From DASRZM01 sp035686365 (GTDB lineage Bacteria > Pseudomonadota > Gammaproteobacteria > Xanthomonadales > Xanthomonadaceae): a stretch of 64,000 nucleotides of DNA. The DNA is taken from contig DASRZM010000077.1 in NCBI GenBank assembly GCA_035686365.1, positions 7,284 to 71,283 on the forward strand, read 5' to 3'. How positions within the stretch are numbered: the stretch's first letter is position 1; the number at the start of each line of letters is the position of its first letter. The notes below the pieces were generated by a model that saw nothing but the letters and a program-made list of their open reading frames with translations, did no database searches and had not been told where the DNA came from. This document shows, in pieces, positions 7,627 to 16,682 of the stretch. Position numbers and translations under genes: made by a program.

Positions 7627-9047
7627 TCCCCGATCGGCAGACGGCGGACCACGCCCGACTCGATGTCCAGGCGCAGCACTTCGTGCGCGTTGGTGTTGGC
7701 GATCCACAGCCTCCCGGCCGAGGCCGCCAGGGCCACGGGCTGGTGCAGCCGGTAGCCCAGGTCGAAACGGCGCAGGTCGCCGCCGCCCAGGCGCAGCATG
7801 CGCAGCTGATTGTTGTAGCTGTCGGCGATCCACAGGATCGGCGCGCGGGTATCCAGCGCCAGCCCGGTCGGATACTGCAGCAGGGCGGCGCTGCGCGGCC
7901 CGTCGCTGTCGCCGAAATCGAACAGCCCATGCCCGACCAGGGTCTGCACATGGCGTTCGGTGAGCTGGATGCTGCGCACGGCCGAGGCCGCGCTGTCGGT
8001 GAAGTAGAGCGTCTGCTGGATCAGCGCCAGACCGGCCGGCTGCGCGCAGTCGGCCTCCTCGGCGACGCCGTCGCCCAACGCCAGCCGCCCGGAACCCGCC
8101 ACGCAGCGGATCCGGCGCCGCCCCAGATCGTACTCCCAGATCTGCTGGTTGCCGGCCAGCGCGATGTACAGCCGGTCGTAGGCGCAGGCCACGTCCCAGG
8201 GCTGGTCCAGCGCCACCGCGCGCGGATCCCGTATCGGTCCGGCCTGCGGCAGGCCACGCTCGCCGCTGCCCACCAGTGTTTCCACGTCGCCGTCGAGCAG
8301 CCGCACCCTGCGCACCGCATGGTTGCCGGTGTCGGCGACGAACAGCGCGTCCTTCCAAAGGGACAGACCGCGCGGCGACTCGAGGCCGGCCTCGGCAGCA
8401 TGGCCATCCAGGAAGTTCGGATTGGCCGATCCGAACTGGCGCAGGACGCGACCCTCATGGTTGCACTCCAGGATGCGGTGATGGCCGCTGTCGGCGACGT
8501 ACAGGTGGGTATCGTCCGCCACCAGCCCGGAAGGAAACGCCAGCGCCATGCGTGGCTCCGGACGCAGGGCAGACGGCGCTGCATCGTAACTGCGCGTAGC
8601 TTCGTCGGCCTCCTGCAGCAGCTGCGTGATCGCCGCTTCGATGCTCGCGCGCGGGACCTCGCCGCGCAGCGTGTGCCGCACCTGCCCGGCCGGGTCGATC
8701 AGCACGAGCGTGGGCCAGCCCTCTACGCCGTAATGCTGCCAGGTCAGGAACGCCGGATCGGAGGCGACCGGAATCCGCACGCCCAGGCGATTGACCGCCT
8801 TGAGCACGCGCTTGCCGTCGCGCTCGGCCTCGAACTTGGGCGTGTGCACGGCCAGCGCAGCGAACCCGTCGGCGTGGCGGTTCTGCAGCGATTGCAGGTC
8901 CTTCAGCAGGTTGTGGCACCAGGCCGACCCGGCGCTCCAGAACCCGAGCGCCACTACACTTCCGCGTAGCGACTCCAGGCGCTGCGGGTCGCCGTTGACC
9001 CACTCGAGGCCGGGCGAAAGTTCCGGTGCCATCGCCACTGCATCCAT
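7623..9047 (-). CDS. Thioredoxin-like domain plus NHL beta-propeller protein (NHLRC2-like)
   Basis: A 474-residue protein with two parts. Residues 1-150 look like a thioredoxin/TlpA fold (LGFWSAGSAWCHNLL, then GVEGWPTLVLIDPAG, the cis-proline region). The rest carries repeated NHL-type blades (LYVADSGHHRILE, LFVADTGNHAVRR, LWIADSYNNQLRM). This architecture resembles NHLRC2-type proteins. The active-site region has a single cysteine and no CxxC, so ordinary disulfide exchange is unlikely. The start at ATG 9047 has AGGAG seven bases upstream, and no signal peptide is seen, so it is probably cytoplasmic. It overlaps uvrC by ATGA. The function is unknown. Confidence 0.82.
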   Translation of the reverse strand: MDAVAMAPELSPGLEWVNGDPQRLESLRGSVVALGFWSAGSAWCHNLLKDLQSLQNRHADGFAALAVHTPKFEAERDGKRVLKAVNRLGVRIPVASDPAFLTWQHYGVEGWPTLVLIDPAGQVRHTLRGEVPRASIEAAITQLLQEADEATRSYDAAPSALRPEPRMALAFPSGLVADDTHLYVADSGHHRILECNHEGRVLRQFGSANPNFLDGHAAEAGLESPRGLSLWKDALFVADTGNHAVRRVRLLDGDVETLVGSGERGLPQAGPIRDPRAVALDQPWDVACAYDRLYIALAGNQQIWEYDLGRRRIRCVAGSGRLALGDGVAEEADCAQPAGLALIQQTLYFTDSAASAVRSIQLTERHVQTLVGHGLFDFGDSDGPRSAALLQYPTGLALDTRAPILWIADSYNNQLRMLRLGGGDLRRFDLGYRLHQPVALAASAGRLWIANTNAHEVLRLDIESGVVRRLPIGE

Positions 9048-9159
9048 CGGCGGGTCTCCTGCGGGTTCGGGTCCGGTGCCGGCGCCCGCATCGAACCGAT
9101 GCGCGCCCGGACAAGTGTACGTCCGCACCGGCTGCGACGCAGGGCCGGACGGCCCGGAA

Positions 9160-9630
9160 TCAGATCCGACCGCGACGAAGCTTGGCGATCAGGGGCCCGG
9201 ACGCTTCGTCGAGCAATTCGAAGACCTCCTCGAACTGCCGGGGGCCACCGTAGTACGGGTCCGGCAGTTCGGTGCCGGTACCCAGCCCGCTCCACTCGAG
9301 CAGCAGCGCGCGACGGGCGCGCCCGCCCGGATGGCGGGCAGCGAGCGCCCGCAGGTTGTCGCGGTCGGCGGCCAGCACCAGGTCGAAGCGGTCCAGGTCC
9401 GCGGCCGCGATGCGGCGGGCGCGCAGGTCGGCGATGTCGATTCCGTGGCTGCGCGCAAGCGCGATCGCGCGCGGGTCGGGCGGCTCGCCGACGTGATAGT
9501 CGTGGGTACCGGCCGAATCGACCTGGACCTGCTCGTGCAGCCCTGCCTCTTGCAGCCGGTGGCGCACGAGGCCTTCGGCCAGGGGCGAGCGGCAGATGTT
9601 TCCTGTGCAAATAAATAGTATATTTATCAT
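9160..9630 (-). CDS. Low-molecular-weight protein-tyrosine phosphatase
   Basis: A 156-residue protein with the P-loop CTGNICRS at residues 8-15 (nucleophile C8, R14, S15) and the late general-acid motif LPDPYYGG. Family members dephosphorylate tyrosine kinases that control polysaccharide export, or other targets; no such kinase lies nearby. The start ATG 9630 lies 29 bases after the kdsB stop, in a very AT-rich patch. The first codons (ATAAATATACTATTTATT) are unlike the rest of the gene, and there is no visible Shine-Dalgarno. It is the last gene of the comEC-kdsB run. Confidence 0.93.
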   Translation of the reverse strand: MINILFICTGNICRSPLAEGLVRHRLQEAGLHEQVQVDSAGTHDYHVGEPPDPRAIALARSHGIDIADLRARRIAAADLDRFDLVLAADRDNLRALAARHPGGRARRALLLEWSGLGTGTELPDPYYGGPRQFEEVFELLDEASGPLIAKLRRGRI

Positions 9631-9660
9631 GTTAATAAATAGTTTTTCTAATGTTGATTC
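9601..9660. other. AT-rich island at the kdsB/phosphatase junction
   Basis: About 55 of these bases are dominated by A and T in a segment otherwise strongly G+C. It contains a 10-base direct repeat AATAAATAGT (9610-9619 and 9634-9643) and a small inverted repeat ATAAAT/ATTTAT (9611-9616, 9622-9627). It covers the phosphatase start region. It may be an unstructured translation-initiation region or an internal promoter. Confidence 0.85.
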
Positions 9661-10436
9661 TACACCTCGTGTCGACCTCTCCCGGCCAGCACGGCGGCCA
9701 CGCGCACCAGATCCGCCTCGGTATCGACGCCGCCCGGGAACGGTTCCGGTGCCGCGGCGACCGCGATCGCGTACCCGGCCTCGAGCACCCGCAGCTGCTC
9801 CAGCGACTCGATCCGCTCGAGCTGCCCCGGCGGCAGCTGGGCGAAGCGCCCGAGGAATCCCGCCCGGTAGGCGTAGATGCCGATGTGGCGTCGCCACAGC
9901 TGCGGGTCGGGCAGCCGGGTCTGGTCCTGCGCGAAGGCGTCGCGCGCCCACGGGATCGGGGCGCGGCTGAAGTACAGCGCGTGCCCGCTGGCGTCGGTGA
10001 CGAGCTTGACGCAGTTGGGGTCGAACAGAAGCTGCGGGTCGTTCAACGGTTCGGCCAGGGTCGCCACCGGCGCGGCATCGGCCGCCAGGCACGCGGCGAC
10101 CGCGCGGATACCCGATGCCGGCGCCAGTGGTTCGTCACCCTGCAGGTTGACCACGATCCGGTCCTCCTCCCAGCCCAGCGCGCGCGCACATTCGGCCAGG
10201 CGGTCGGTACCCGAGGCGTGCCCGACCGAGGTCATGCACACGGTGACCGGCAGGCCGGCCACGACCGCGGCGATTCGCTCGTCGTCGGTCGCCACCACGA
10301 CCTGCGCGGCCCCCGATTCGAGCGCACGGCGGGCCACGTGCACGATCAGCGGTGCACCGGCCAGTTCGCGCAGCGCCTTGGCCGGCAGCCGCGTGGACCC
10401 GTAGCGGGCCGGGATGGCCACGGTGAACTCGCTCAT
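9660..10436 (-). CDS. kdsB: 3-deoxy-manno-octulosonate cytidylyltransferase
   Basis: KdsB activates Kdo as CMP-Kdo for addition to lipid A in lipopolysaccharide core synthesis. The 258-residue protein has the nucleotide-binding N-terminus IPARYGSTRLPAKAL (residues 8-22), the VATDDERI segment and NLQGDEPL, all conserved in the family. The ATG at 10436 overlaps the lpxK stop (ATGA). It sits between lpxK and a phosphatase in a lipid A/LPS operon, as in Xanthomonas. Confidence 0.96.
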   Translation of the reverse strand: MSEFTVAIPARYGSTRLPAKALRELAGAPLIVHVARRALESGAAQVVVATDDERIAAVVAGLPVTVCMTSVGHASGTDRLAECARALGWEEDRIVVNLQGDEPLAPASGIRAVAACLAADAAPVATLAEPLNDPQLLFDPNCVKLVTDASGHALYFSRAPIPWARDAFAQDQTRLPDPQLWRRHIGIYAYRAGFLGRFAQLPPGQLERIESLEQLRVLEAGYAIAVAAAPEPFPGGVDTEADLVRVAAVLAGRGRHEV

Positions 10437-11425
10437 TGCTCCGCTCCCCTGGCCAGCAGCACCCGCGCGTGGACGGCGTCGAGGAACTCGGGTGGCACCA
10501 TGGCCTGCACCGGCACCTCGAACCAGCCCGGGCGTGCGAATGCCCGGCACTTGACCGCGTCCTTGGACGTCATCAGCAGCGGGCGCTCGCCCGCGAACCC
10601 GAAATCTTCCAGGCGATAGGGATGGTGATCGGGAAAGGCGTGCGCGCACACGTCCAGCCCGCGCGCACGCAGCGAGGCGAAAAAACGCTCCGGATCGGCG
10701 ATGCCGGCCACGGCATCGACCTGCGCTCCCTCCCAGCGCGCCAGCGGGACGCTGTGTCCGGGTTCGGCCAGCGAGCGCGCGTCGCCGGGTTCGAGCGCCA
10801 TCGTCACTTCGCCCGGTTGCGGCCGGCCACCGTTGCATACCACGAAATCCACCTCTTCGAGCCGCGAGCACGGCTCCCGCAGGGGACCTGCGGGCAGCAG
10901 CCAGCCGTTGCCGAACCGGCGCACGCCGTCGACCACGGCGATCTCCAGGTCGCGCGCCAGGGCGTAGTGCTGCAGACCGTCGTCGGCGAGCAGCACGTCG
11001 CAGCGGTCCGACAGCAAACGGGCGGCCTCGATGCGGCGCGCGGCCACCGCGACCGGCAGGCCCAGGTCGGCGAACAGGCGCGGCTCGTCGCCGACTGCAG
11101 CGGCCTTGTCGCCGGGGCCGACACGGTGCGCCCCGCGCGTGCCTCGCCGGTAGCCGCGGCTGACCACGCCCGGGCGCAGGCCGCGCCGCCGCAGCTCCTG
11201 CGCCAGCACGGCCACCAACGGCGTCTTGCCGGCGCCCCCGGCAACCAGGTTGCCGACCACGATCACCGGCACACCGGCGCGCCGGCTGCGCAGCCAGCCC
11301 AGGCGGTACAGCGTCCTCCGCAGGCGGACCACCGCGCCAAAGACCCTGGCCGGCAGGCGCAGCAGCAGCGGCGGCGGCGAATCCCAGCGGCGCCGGATCG
11401 CTGCGGCCAGGGTCCGGTCGTTCAT
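10433..11425 (-). CDS. lpxK: Tetraacyldisaccharide 4'-kinase
   Basis: LpxK phosphorylates the 4' position of the lipid A precursor at the inner membrane. The 330-residue protein has the P-loop-like GNLVAGGAGKTPLV at residues 58-71, VSRGYRRGTRG, the conserved DVLLADDGLQHYAL block and a late MTSKDAVK motif. A hydrophobic N-terminal segment (about 18-32) suits membrane association. The ATG at 11425 overlaps the msbA TGA; it is followed by kdsB with another ATGA overlap. The full-length family match gives high confidence. Confidence 0.96.
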   Translation of the reverse strand: MNDRTLAAAIRRRWDSPPPLLLRLPARVFGAVVRLRRTLYRLGWLRSRRAGVPVIVVGNLVAGGAGKTPLVAVLAQELRRRGLRPGVVSRGYRRGTRGAHRVGPGDKAAAVGDEPRLFADLGLPVAVAARRIEAARLLSDRCDVLLADDGLQHYALARDLEIAVVDGVRRFGNGWLLPAGPLREPCSRLEEVDFVVCNGGRPQPGEVTMALEPGDARSLAEPGHSVPLARWEGAQVDAVAGIADPERFFASLRARGLDVCAHAFPDHHPYRLEDFGFAGERPLLMTSKDAVKCRAFARPGWFEVPVQAMVPPEFLDAVHARVLLARGAEQ

Positions 11426-13191
11426 GCCTGGCCGCGCACGTGCACGTCGCCGCCGGAGAACTGCAGCTGGTGCAGCCTCCAGTACAGACCCTGGCGTGCC
11501 AGCAACTCGGCGTGGCTGCCCTGCTCGGCGACCCGTCCCTCGTCCAGCACGATCACCCGGTCGGCGTGCTCGATGGTGGAGAGCCGGTGGGCGATCACCA
11601 GGGTAGTGCGACCGGCCATGATGCGTGCGAGCGCTTCCTGCACCAGCTTTTCCGATTCGCTGTCCAGCGCCGAGGTGGCCTCGTCCAGGATCAGGATCGG
11701 TGCGTTCTTGAGCAGCGCCCGCGCGATCGCCAGGCGCTGGCGCTGTCCGCCCGAGAGCAGCGCGCCGCCCTCGCCGATGCGGGTGTCGAAACCCTGCGGC
11801 AGCCGTTCGATGAACTCCAGCGCATTGGCCGCGCGCGCGGCCTCGGTCACCGCGGCACGCGACGCCCCGGCCAGCGCGCCGTAGGCGATGTTCGCGGCCA
11901 CCGAGCCGTCGAACAGCACCACCTGCTGGCCGACGAAGGCGATCTGCTCGCGCAGGCTGGCCAGCGTGAACTCGCGGATCGGAATCCCGTCGAGCAGGAC
12001 GGTCCCGGCCGTCGGCTCGTAGAAGCGCGGCACCAGCCCGACCAGGCTGGTCTTGCCGCTGCCCGAGCGTCCCACCAGTGCCGTAATGCTGCCGGGCGCG
12101 CACAGGAAACCCACACCACGCAGTGCCGCGGCCTCGGCGCTGTCGTAGCGCAGCTCCACGCCGCGGAACTCCAGCTGCCCGCGCGCGCGCTCGATCTCGC
12201 GCACCCCGGTGTCGGCCTCGCCGGGTGCGTCGATCACCTCGTACAGGCTGCCGGCCGCGGTCACCCCCTTCTGCAGCGTGGTCTGCACCGTGGACAGGCG
12301 CTTGAGCGAGGGCAGCGTGAAGAGCATCGCCGAGATCAGCGAGATGAACGTTCCCGAGGACATCCCCTCGAGCATCGTCGGCCGCGTCGCGAAGTAGATC
12401 ACCGCCGCCAGCGCCAGCGCGGCGACGATCTGGATCAGGGCACTGCTGGCCGCGGCGGTCGCCGCGACCTTGATGTTGAACAGCCGGTTGCGCACGGTCA
12501 CCGACGAGAAGCGCGCGCGTTCCTGCGCCTGCGCGCCGTAGATCTTGACCTCGCGGTTTCCGGCCACGGCCTCCTCCACGATGCCCGCGACCTCGCCGAC
12601 CGACTGCTGGATGCCGCCGTGCAGACGCCGGTAGCGGCGCGCCACGACGGTCACCACCAGTGCGATCAGCGGAGCCATCAGGCCCAGCAGCAAGGTCAGC
12701 TGCCAGCTGTGCCAGAGCATCACGGTCACCATGCCCACGATGGTCAGCGACTCGATCACCAGCGTCTTGAAGCCTTCGGTGGCGGCGCCGGCGACCTGCT
12801 CGACGTTGAACGTCACCCGTCCGATCAGCTGCCCGGACGGCTCGCGGTCGAAATACGCGGCCGGCAGATCCAGGTAACGCTCGAACACGCGCCCGCGCAG
12901 TTCCGCGACGATATTGCGGCCGATGTAGGCCACGCCGTAGTCGGCCATGAACGAGGCCAGCCCGCGCACACTGAACAGGGCCACGATCAGGATCGGCATC
13001 CAGAAGATCAGGCCGGCGTCCCGGGCGACGAACAGCCCGTCGAGCATCGGCTTGAGCATGTAGGTGAACGCCGCCGCTGCCGCCGCCTCGAGCACCATGC
13101 CCAGCACGGCCAGCACCGCCACCGGCCAGTGCGGCACTGCGTGGCGCAGCAGCCGCCGGTAGATGGGCCAGAACGGCCGCGCCGCGCTCAC
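11422..13191 (-). CDS. msbA: Lipid A export ABC transporter, ATP-binding/permease
   Basis: MsbA is a homodimeric half-transporter that flips lipid A-core across the inner membrane. The 589-residue protein has about six membrane helices in residues 20-310, then the nucleotide-binding domain: Walker A GRSGSGKT at 374-381, LSGGQ at 479-483, Walker B ILILDE at 499-504 and the switch histidine in IAHRLS near 533. The start is GTG 13191, overlapping the exbD stop as GTGA. The msbA-lpxK-kdsB order is the classic lipid A transport and synthesis operon. Confidence 0.96.
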   Translation of the reverse strand: MSAARPFWPIYRRLLRHAVPHWPVAVLAVLGMVLEAAAAAAFTYMLKPMLDGLFVARDAGLIFWMPILIVALFSVRGLASFMADYGVAYIGRNIVAELRGRVFERYLDLPAAYFDREPSGQLIGRVTFNVEQVAGAATEGFKTLVIESLTIVGMVTVMLWHSWQLTLLLGLMAPLIALVVTVVARRYRRLHGGIQQSVGEVAGIVEEAVAGNREVKIYGAQAQERARFSSVTVRNRLFNIKVAATAAASSALIQIVAALALAAVIYFATRPTMLEGMSSGTFISLISAMLFTLPSLKRLSTVQTTLQKGVTAAGSLYEVIDAPGEADTGVREIERARGQLEFRGVELRYDSAEAAALRGVGFLCAPGSITALVGRSGSGKTSLVGLVPRFYEPTAGTVLLDGIPIREFTLASLREQIAFVGQQVVLFDGSVAANIAYGALAGASRAAVTEAARAANALEFIERLPQGFDTRIGEGGALLSGGQRQRLAIARALLKNAPILILDEATSALDSESEKLVQEALARIMAGRTTLVIAHRLSTIEHADRVIVLDEGRVAEQGSHAELLARQGLYWRLHQLQFSGGDVHVRGQA

Positions 13192-13616
13192 TCCGGCGCT
13201 GCCTGGGTGGAGGTGGTCGCGATCGACAGCCGCTCGAACCCGAGCTGGCCCAGCACGTCCATGGCGGTGACGACCGACTGGTGCGGTGTGCGTGCGTCGG
13301 CCCGCAGCACCACCGCGCGGGTGCGGTCGGCGCCGGCGACGCGCGCGATCGCCTTGCGCAGTTCGTCGGCGTCGGGACTGGGCAGCTCGGCGCCGCCGAC
13401 GATGTAGCGGCCCTCGCGGTCGATCGCGATCACCAGCGGATCGGTCGGCGCCGTGGCCGGTTCGGGACTGGCTTCCGGGAGCCTCACCTCCAGCGCCGTG
13501 CGGTCGTCGAAGGTCGTGGTCACGACGAAGAAGATGATCAGCGTGAACACCACGTCGATCAACGAGGTCAGGTTGATTTCCGGCTCGTCGATCCTGCGCG
13601 TGGGCGTCAGCCTCAC
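13188..13616 (-). CDS. exbD: ExbD/TolR-family proton channel subunit
   Basis: A 142-residue protein with one N-terminal membrane helix (about residues 16-36, NLTSLIDVVFTLIIFFVV) carrying the essential aspartate D21, then a periplasmic domain. ExbD/TolR pairs with ExbB/TolQ to harness proton motive force for TonB or Tol-Pal type envelope work. The start is GTG 13616, overlapping the exbB stop (GTGA). Neither tonB nor tolA/tolB is nearby. Position beside msbA is conserved in Xanthomonadales, where the annotation is usually ExbD; I cannot tell which energy-transducing protein it serves. Confidence 0.92.
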   Translation of the reverse strand: MRLTPTRRIDEPEINLTSLIDVVFTLIIFFVVTTTFDDRTALEVRLPEASPEPATAPTDPLVIAIDREGRYIVGGAELPSPDADELRKAIARVAGADRTRAVVLRADARTPHQSVVTAMDVLGQLGFERLSIATTSTQAAPE

Positions 13617-14260
13617 GTGGCCGCGCTCCGCCGTGTCCGTGCCGGCGCGGGCCGTTGCGCGGTGGCCTCGATGGCGTCGAGCAGCGCGATCGCCTGCTTC
13701 TCCATCTCCACCACGTATTCGGCGACGCGGCCGCGGAAGTAGCGGTAGAACATCAGGCTGGGGATGGCCACGCACAGGCCTGCGGCGGTGCTGATCAACG
13801 CCTCGCCGATGCCGCCGGCAAGCTGGTTGGCGTCGCCGACACCGTATTCGAGGATGCCCAGGAACATCCCGATCATGCCGAACACCGTGCCCAGCAGGCC
13901 CAGCAGCGGCGAGATCCCGGCGATCGTGCCCAGCGTGTTCAGGAAGCGCTCGAGCTGGTGCACGACGTGGCGGCCGATGTCCTCGACCCGGTCCTTGATC
14001 CGCTCGCGCGGCCACTCGCGCACCTGGATCGCGGCGGCCAGGATCTCGCCCAGCGGCGAGTCGCGGCGCAACGCCTCCAGGTGCTGCGGATCGAGCTGGT
14101 GCGTTGCGGCCCACTCGCGCACTTCGCGACCCAGCTCGGGCGGGAGCACGGCACTGCGCCGCAACGTCCAGAAGCGTTCGAGGATGATCGCCAGCGCGAT
14201 CGCGGAGCAGGCCATGATCGGCCACATCACCCAGCCGCCGGCCATGAACAGTTCGAGCAC
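13613..14260 (-). CDS. exbB: MotA/TolQ/ExbB-family proton channel protein
   Basis: A 215-residue inner-membrane protein with three hydrophobic segments: residues 8-28, about 103-128 (LNTLGTIAGISPLLGLLGTV) and about 148-170. The central glycine-rich stretch ISPLLGLLGTVFGMI is the hallmark of this family. It forms the pentameric scaffold of the proton channel with ExbD. Start GTG 14260 has a GAGG about eight bases upstream. It is the first gene of the exbB-exbD-msbA-lpxK-kdsB run; the 109 bases upstream, before comEC's end, presumably hold a promoter, with TATCCT near 14298 the best -10-like match. Confidence 0.92.
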   Translation of the reverse strand: MLELFMAGGWVMWPIMACSAIALAIILERFWTLRRSAVLPPELGREVREWAATHQLDPQHLEALRRDSPLGEILAAAIQVREWPRERIKDRVEDIGRHVVHQLERFLNTLGTIAGISPLLGLLGTVFGMIGMFLGILEYGVGDANQLAGGIGEALISTAAGLCVAIPSLMFYRYFRGRVAEYVVEMEKQAIALLDAIEATAQRPAPARTRRSAAT

Positions 14261-14369
14261 GCGGGAGCCTCGTGGTGTCAGTGAATGCGGCCGATAGGAT
14301 ACCCGGTCGCCCCTGGGGAACCCCCGAACCGGTCCGGACCTTCCAGAGGGCGGCGCGCCGGGGCCTGGC

Positions 14370-16679
14370 TCAGCGCTCGTGCCAGAAGCGCCGCACCGCC
14401 TTCCGGCGCTGCCGCACCAGGATCCGGCCGTCGCGCTGCAGCCTCACCGTCACCGCACCGGCCTGCGCGGTCGAGATCCAGTGCGCACCGCGCTCGAGGT
14501 AGCGCGCCTGCACCTCCGCGGCGGGATGACCGAAGCGGTTGCCGTGCCCGGCACTGGCGATCGCAAGCCGCGGCCCCACCGCCTCGATGAACGCCGGGCT
14601 CGAGGAGCTGCGGCTGCCATGGTGCGGCACCAGCAATACCTGCGCGCGCAGGTCGATGCCGGCGGACAGCAGGCGCGACTCGATTGCAGTGGAGATGTCG
14701 CCGGGCAGCAGCACGGCGCCGCCGGCCGCCCGGATCCGCAGCACGCAGGAGCTGTCGTTGCCCAGTTCCGGGAAGTGTCGGGGTGGATGCAGCCAGTCGA
14801 ACCGGACGCCGTCGCGCCACCAGTGCTCGCCGGCGCGGCAGCGCGCCCGCAGCCCGGCCCGTCGCGGCTCGCCCGAGAGTGCCGGCAACGGCGCGAAGGC
14901 GCGGCGCAGTGATCCACTTCCGCCGGCGTGGTCGTTGTCGGCGTGGCTGAGCACCAGGGCCTGTGGCGCCGGATGTGCCAAGGCGTGAATCGCCGGGACC
15001 ACGGTCGCGTGCCCGTGGTCCAGTCCCTCGGGAAATGCGGGGCCGGCGTCGTAGACCAGCGTCGAACTGGCCGTGCGCAACAGGACGGCCAGTCCCTGGC
15101 CGACGTCGAGCACTTCGAGCTCGAGCTCGCCGGGAAGCGGTGCGGACCGCGCCGGCAACAGCAACGGCAACCACAGCAGGCAGGCCAGCGGCTTGCCCGG
15201 CAGGGCCCGCGGCAGCAGCAGCCAGAGCGCGCCGGCGGCCGCCGCGAGCAGCGCGGCCGGACCCGGCTCGGGAAGGTACACCAGCGCGCCGTCGAGACTG
15301 GCGGCGCGTTCGAGCAGCCACCACAACGGCCGCATCGCCCAGGCCGCGGCGTACCAGCCCCAGGCGCCGGCGGCTTCGGCGACCGCCGCCAGGCCGGTGC
15401 CGGCCAGGCACAGCGGCACCACCACCAGGCTGATCCACGGCACCGCGACCAGGTTGGCCAGTGCGCCCACGATCGAGGCCTGGCCGAAGAACCACACCGT
15501 CAGCGGCAGCAGTCCCACCGTCGCCACGCCCTGCGCGCGCAGCAACAGCCGCCCCGGTGACGCCGTGCCCGCGCGCGGCATGCACAGCAGCAGCCAGGCC
15601 ACGCCGACGAACGAAAGCCAGAAGCCGGCGCCCAGCGGCGCCAGCGGATCGGCCAGCAGCACCGCGGCCAGCGCCAGCGCGAACACCTGCCACGAAGACG
15701 CGGCGCGCCGCAGTGCGATCGCCAGCACGGCAACGGCGATCATCAGGACGGTGCGCACCGCCGGCAGCTCGTAGCCGGCCAGCGCCGCGTAGCCGGCGGC
15801 GCCGGCCAGGCCCGCGACCGCGGCGGCCGGCGGCAGCGGCAGGTGCAGCCCGGCCTGCGGCCACAGCCGGTACAGCGCCCGCAGCAACAGCACCGCGAAA
15901 CCCGCGACCAGCCCGACGTGGAAGCCGGAGATCGCGAACAGGTGCGTGGTCCCGGTGGCGCGCAGCACCTCCCAGTCCGGCTGCGACAGCGCGCGCGTGT
16001 CGCCGACCGCCAGCGCCGCCACGAAGCGGGCGTCGGCCGGCCCGAGCACCGCATGCATACGCGCACTGGCGCCGGCGCGCCAGGCATCGATGCCCCTGGC
16101 TGCGTCCAGGCGCCGGTTGGCCGGACCCTCGCGCACGTAGCCGGTGGCGGCCAGCCGCCGCTCCAGGGCATGGCGCTCGAAGTCGAAGCCGCCGGGGTTT
16201 TGCACGCCACGCGGGCGCTTCAGGCGCACCTGGAGGTGCCAGCGTGCACCGGACAGAACCAGCGGCGCTCGGCCGTACCAGGACAGCCGGACGCGGCGCC
16301 CCTCGATTTCGGGCGCCGACGCCGCGCGCTCGATCGCCAGGTCGAAGCGCTGGCGGCCCTCGTCGCTGCGCGGCAGCCCGACCACAGTGCCCTGGATCGC
16401 CAGCTCCTGCCCGACCAGGTGCTCGGGCAGTCGCGCCTGCAGGGCCAGCTGTCCGTGGACCGCCGTCCACAGGAAGCCGAACGCCAGCGCGCAGGCCGGC
16501 CGCCAGCGCGTCCGGCGCATCCCCGTGGCCGCCACCGCCGCCGCGGCCGCCAGCGACAGCGGCCACGGCGGCAACCAGGGCATGGTGAAGCAGGCCGCGA
16601 CGCCGGCCAGCATGGCGAATGCCACGCCCGGGCCCACCGCCGCCACCTCGCGGTGGGGCGATGCGGCGCCGGCATCCAT
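14370..16679 (-). CDS. comEC: DNA uptake channel protein ComEC/Rec2
   Basis: A 769-residue polytopic membrane protein that carries single-stranded DNA across the inner membrane in natural transformation. N-terminal membrane helices are followed by an OB-like DUF4131 region, the Competence domain (FAISGFHVGLVAGF near residue 240, then many helices), and a C-terminal metallo-beta-lactamase-like domain from about 530 with LSHADNDHAGG and VPHHGSRSSSS. It ends within 110 bases of exbB on the same strand. The neighbour lolD lies three bases upstream, so comEC is probably the distal gene of a longer transcript. Confidence 0.95.
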   Translation of the reverse strand: MDAGAASPHREVAAVGPGVAFAMLAGVAACFTMPWLPPWPLSLAAAAAVAATGMRRTRWRPACALAFGFLWTAVHGQLALQARLPEHLVGQELAIQGTVVGLPRSDEGRQRFDLAIERAASAPEIEGRRVRLSWYGRAPLVLSGARWHLQVRLKRPRGVQNPGGFDFERHALERRLAATGYVREGPANRRLDAARGIDAWRAGASARMHAVLGPADARFVAALAVGDTRALSQPDWEVLRATGTTHLFAISGFHVGLVAGFAVLLLRALYRLWPQAGLHLPLPPAAAVAGLAGAAGYAALAGYELPAVRTVLMIAVAVLAIALRRAASSWQVFALALAAVLLADPLAPLGAGFWLSFVGVAWLLLCMPRAGTASPGRLLLRAQGVATVGLLPLTVWFFGQASIVGALANLVAVPWISLVVVPLCLAGTGLAAVAEAAGAWGWYAAAWAMRPLWWLLERAASLDGALVYLPEPGPAALLAAAAGALWLLLPRALPGKPLACLLWLPLLLPARSAPLPGELELEVLDVGQGLAVLLRTASSTLVYDAGPAFPEGLDHGHATVVPAIHALAHPAPQALVLSHADNDHAGGSGSLRRAFAPLPALSGEPRRAGLRARCRAGEHWWRDGVRFDWLHPPRHFPELGNDSSCVLRIRAAGGAVLLPGDISTAIESRLLSAGIDLRAQVLLVPHHGSRSSSSPAFIEAVGPRLAIASAGHGNRFGHPAAEVQARYLERGAHWISTAQAGAVTVRLQRDGRILVRQRRKAVRRFWHER

Positions 16680-16682
16680 GAC

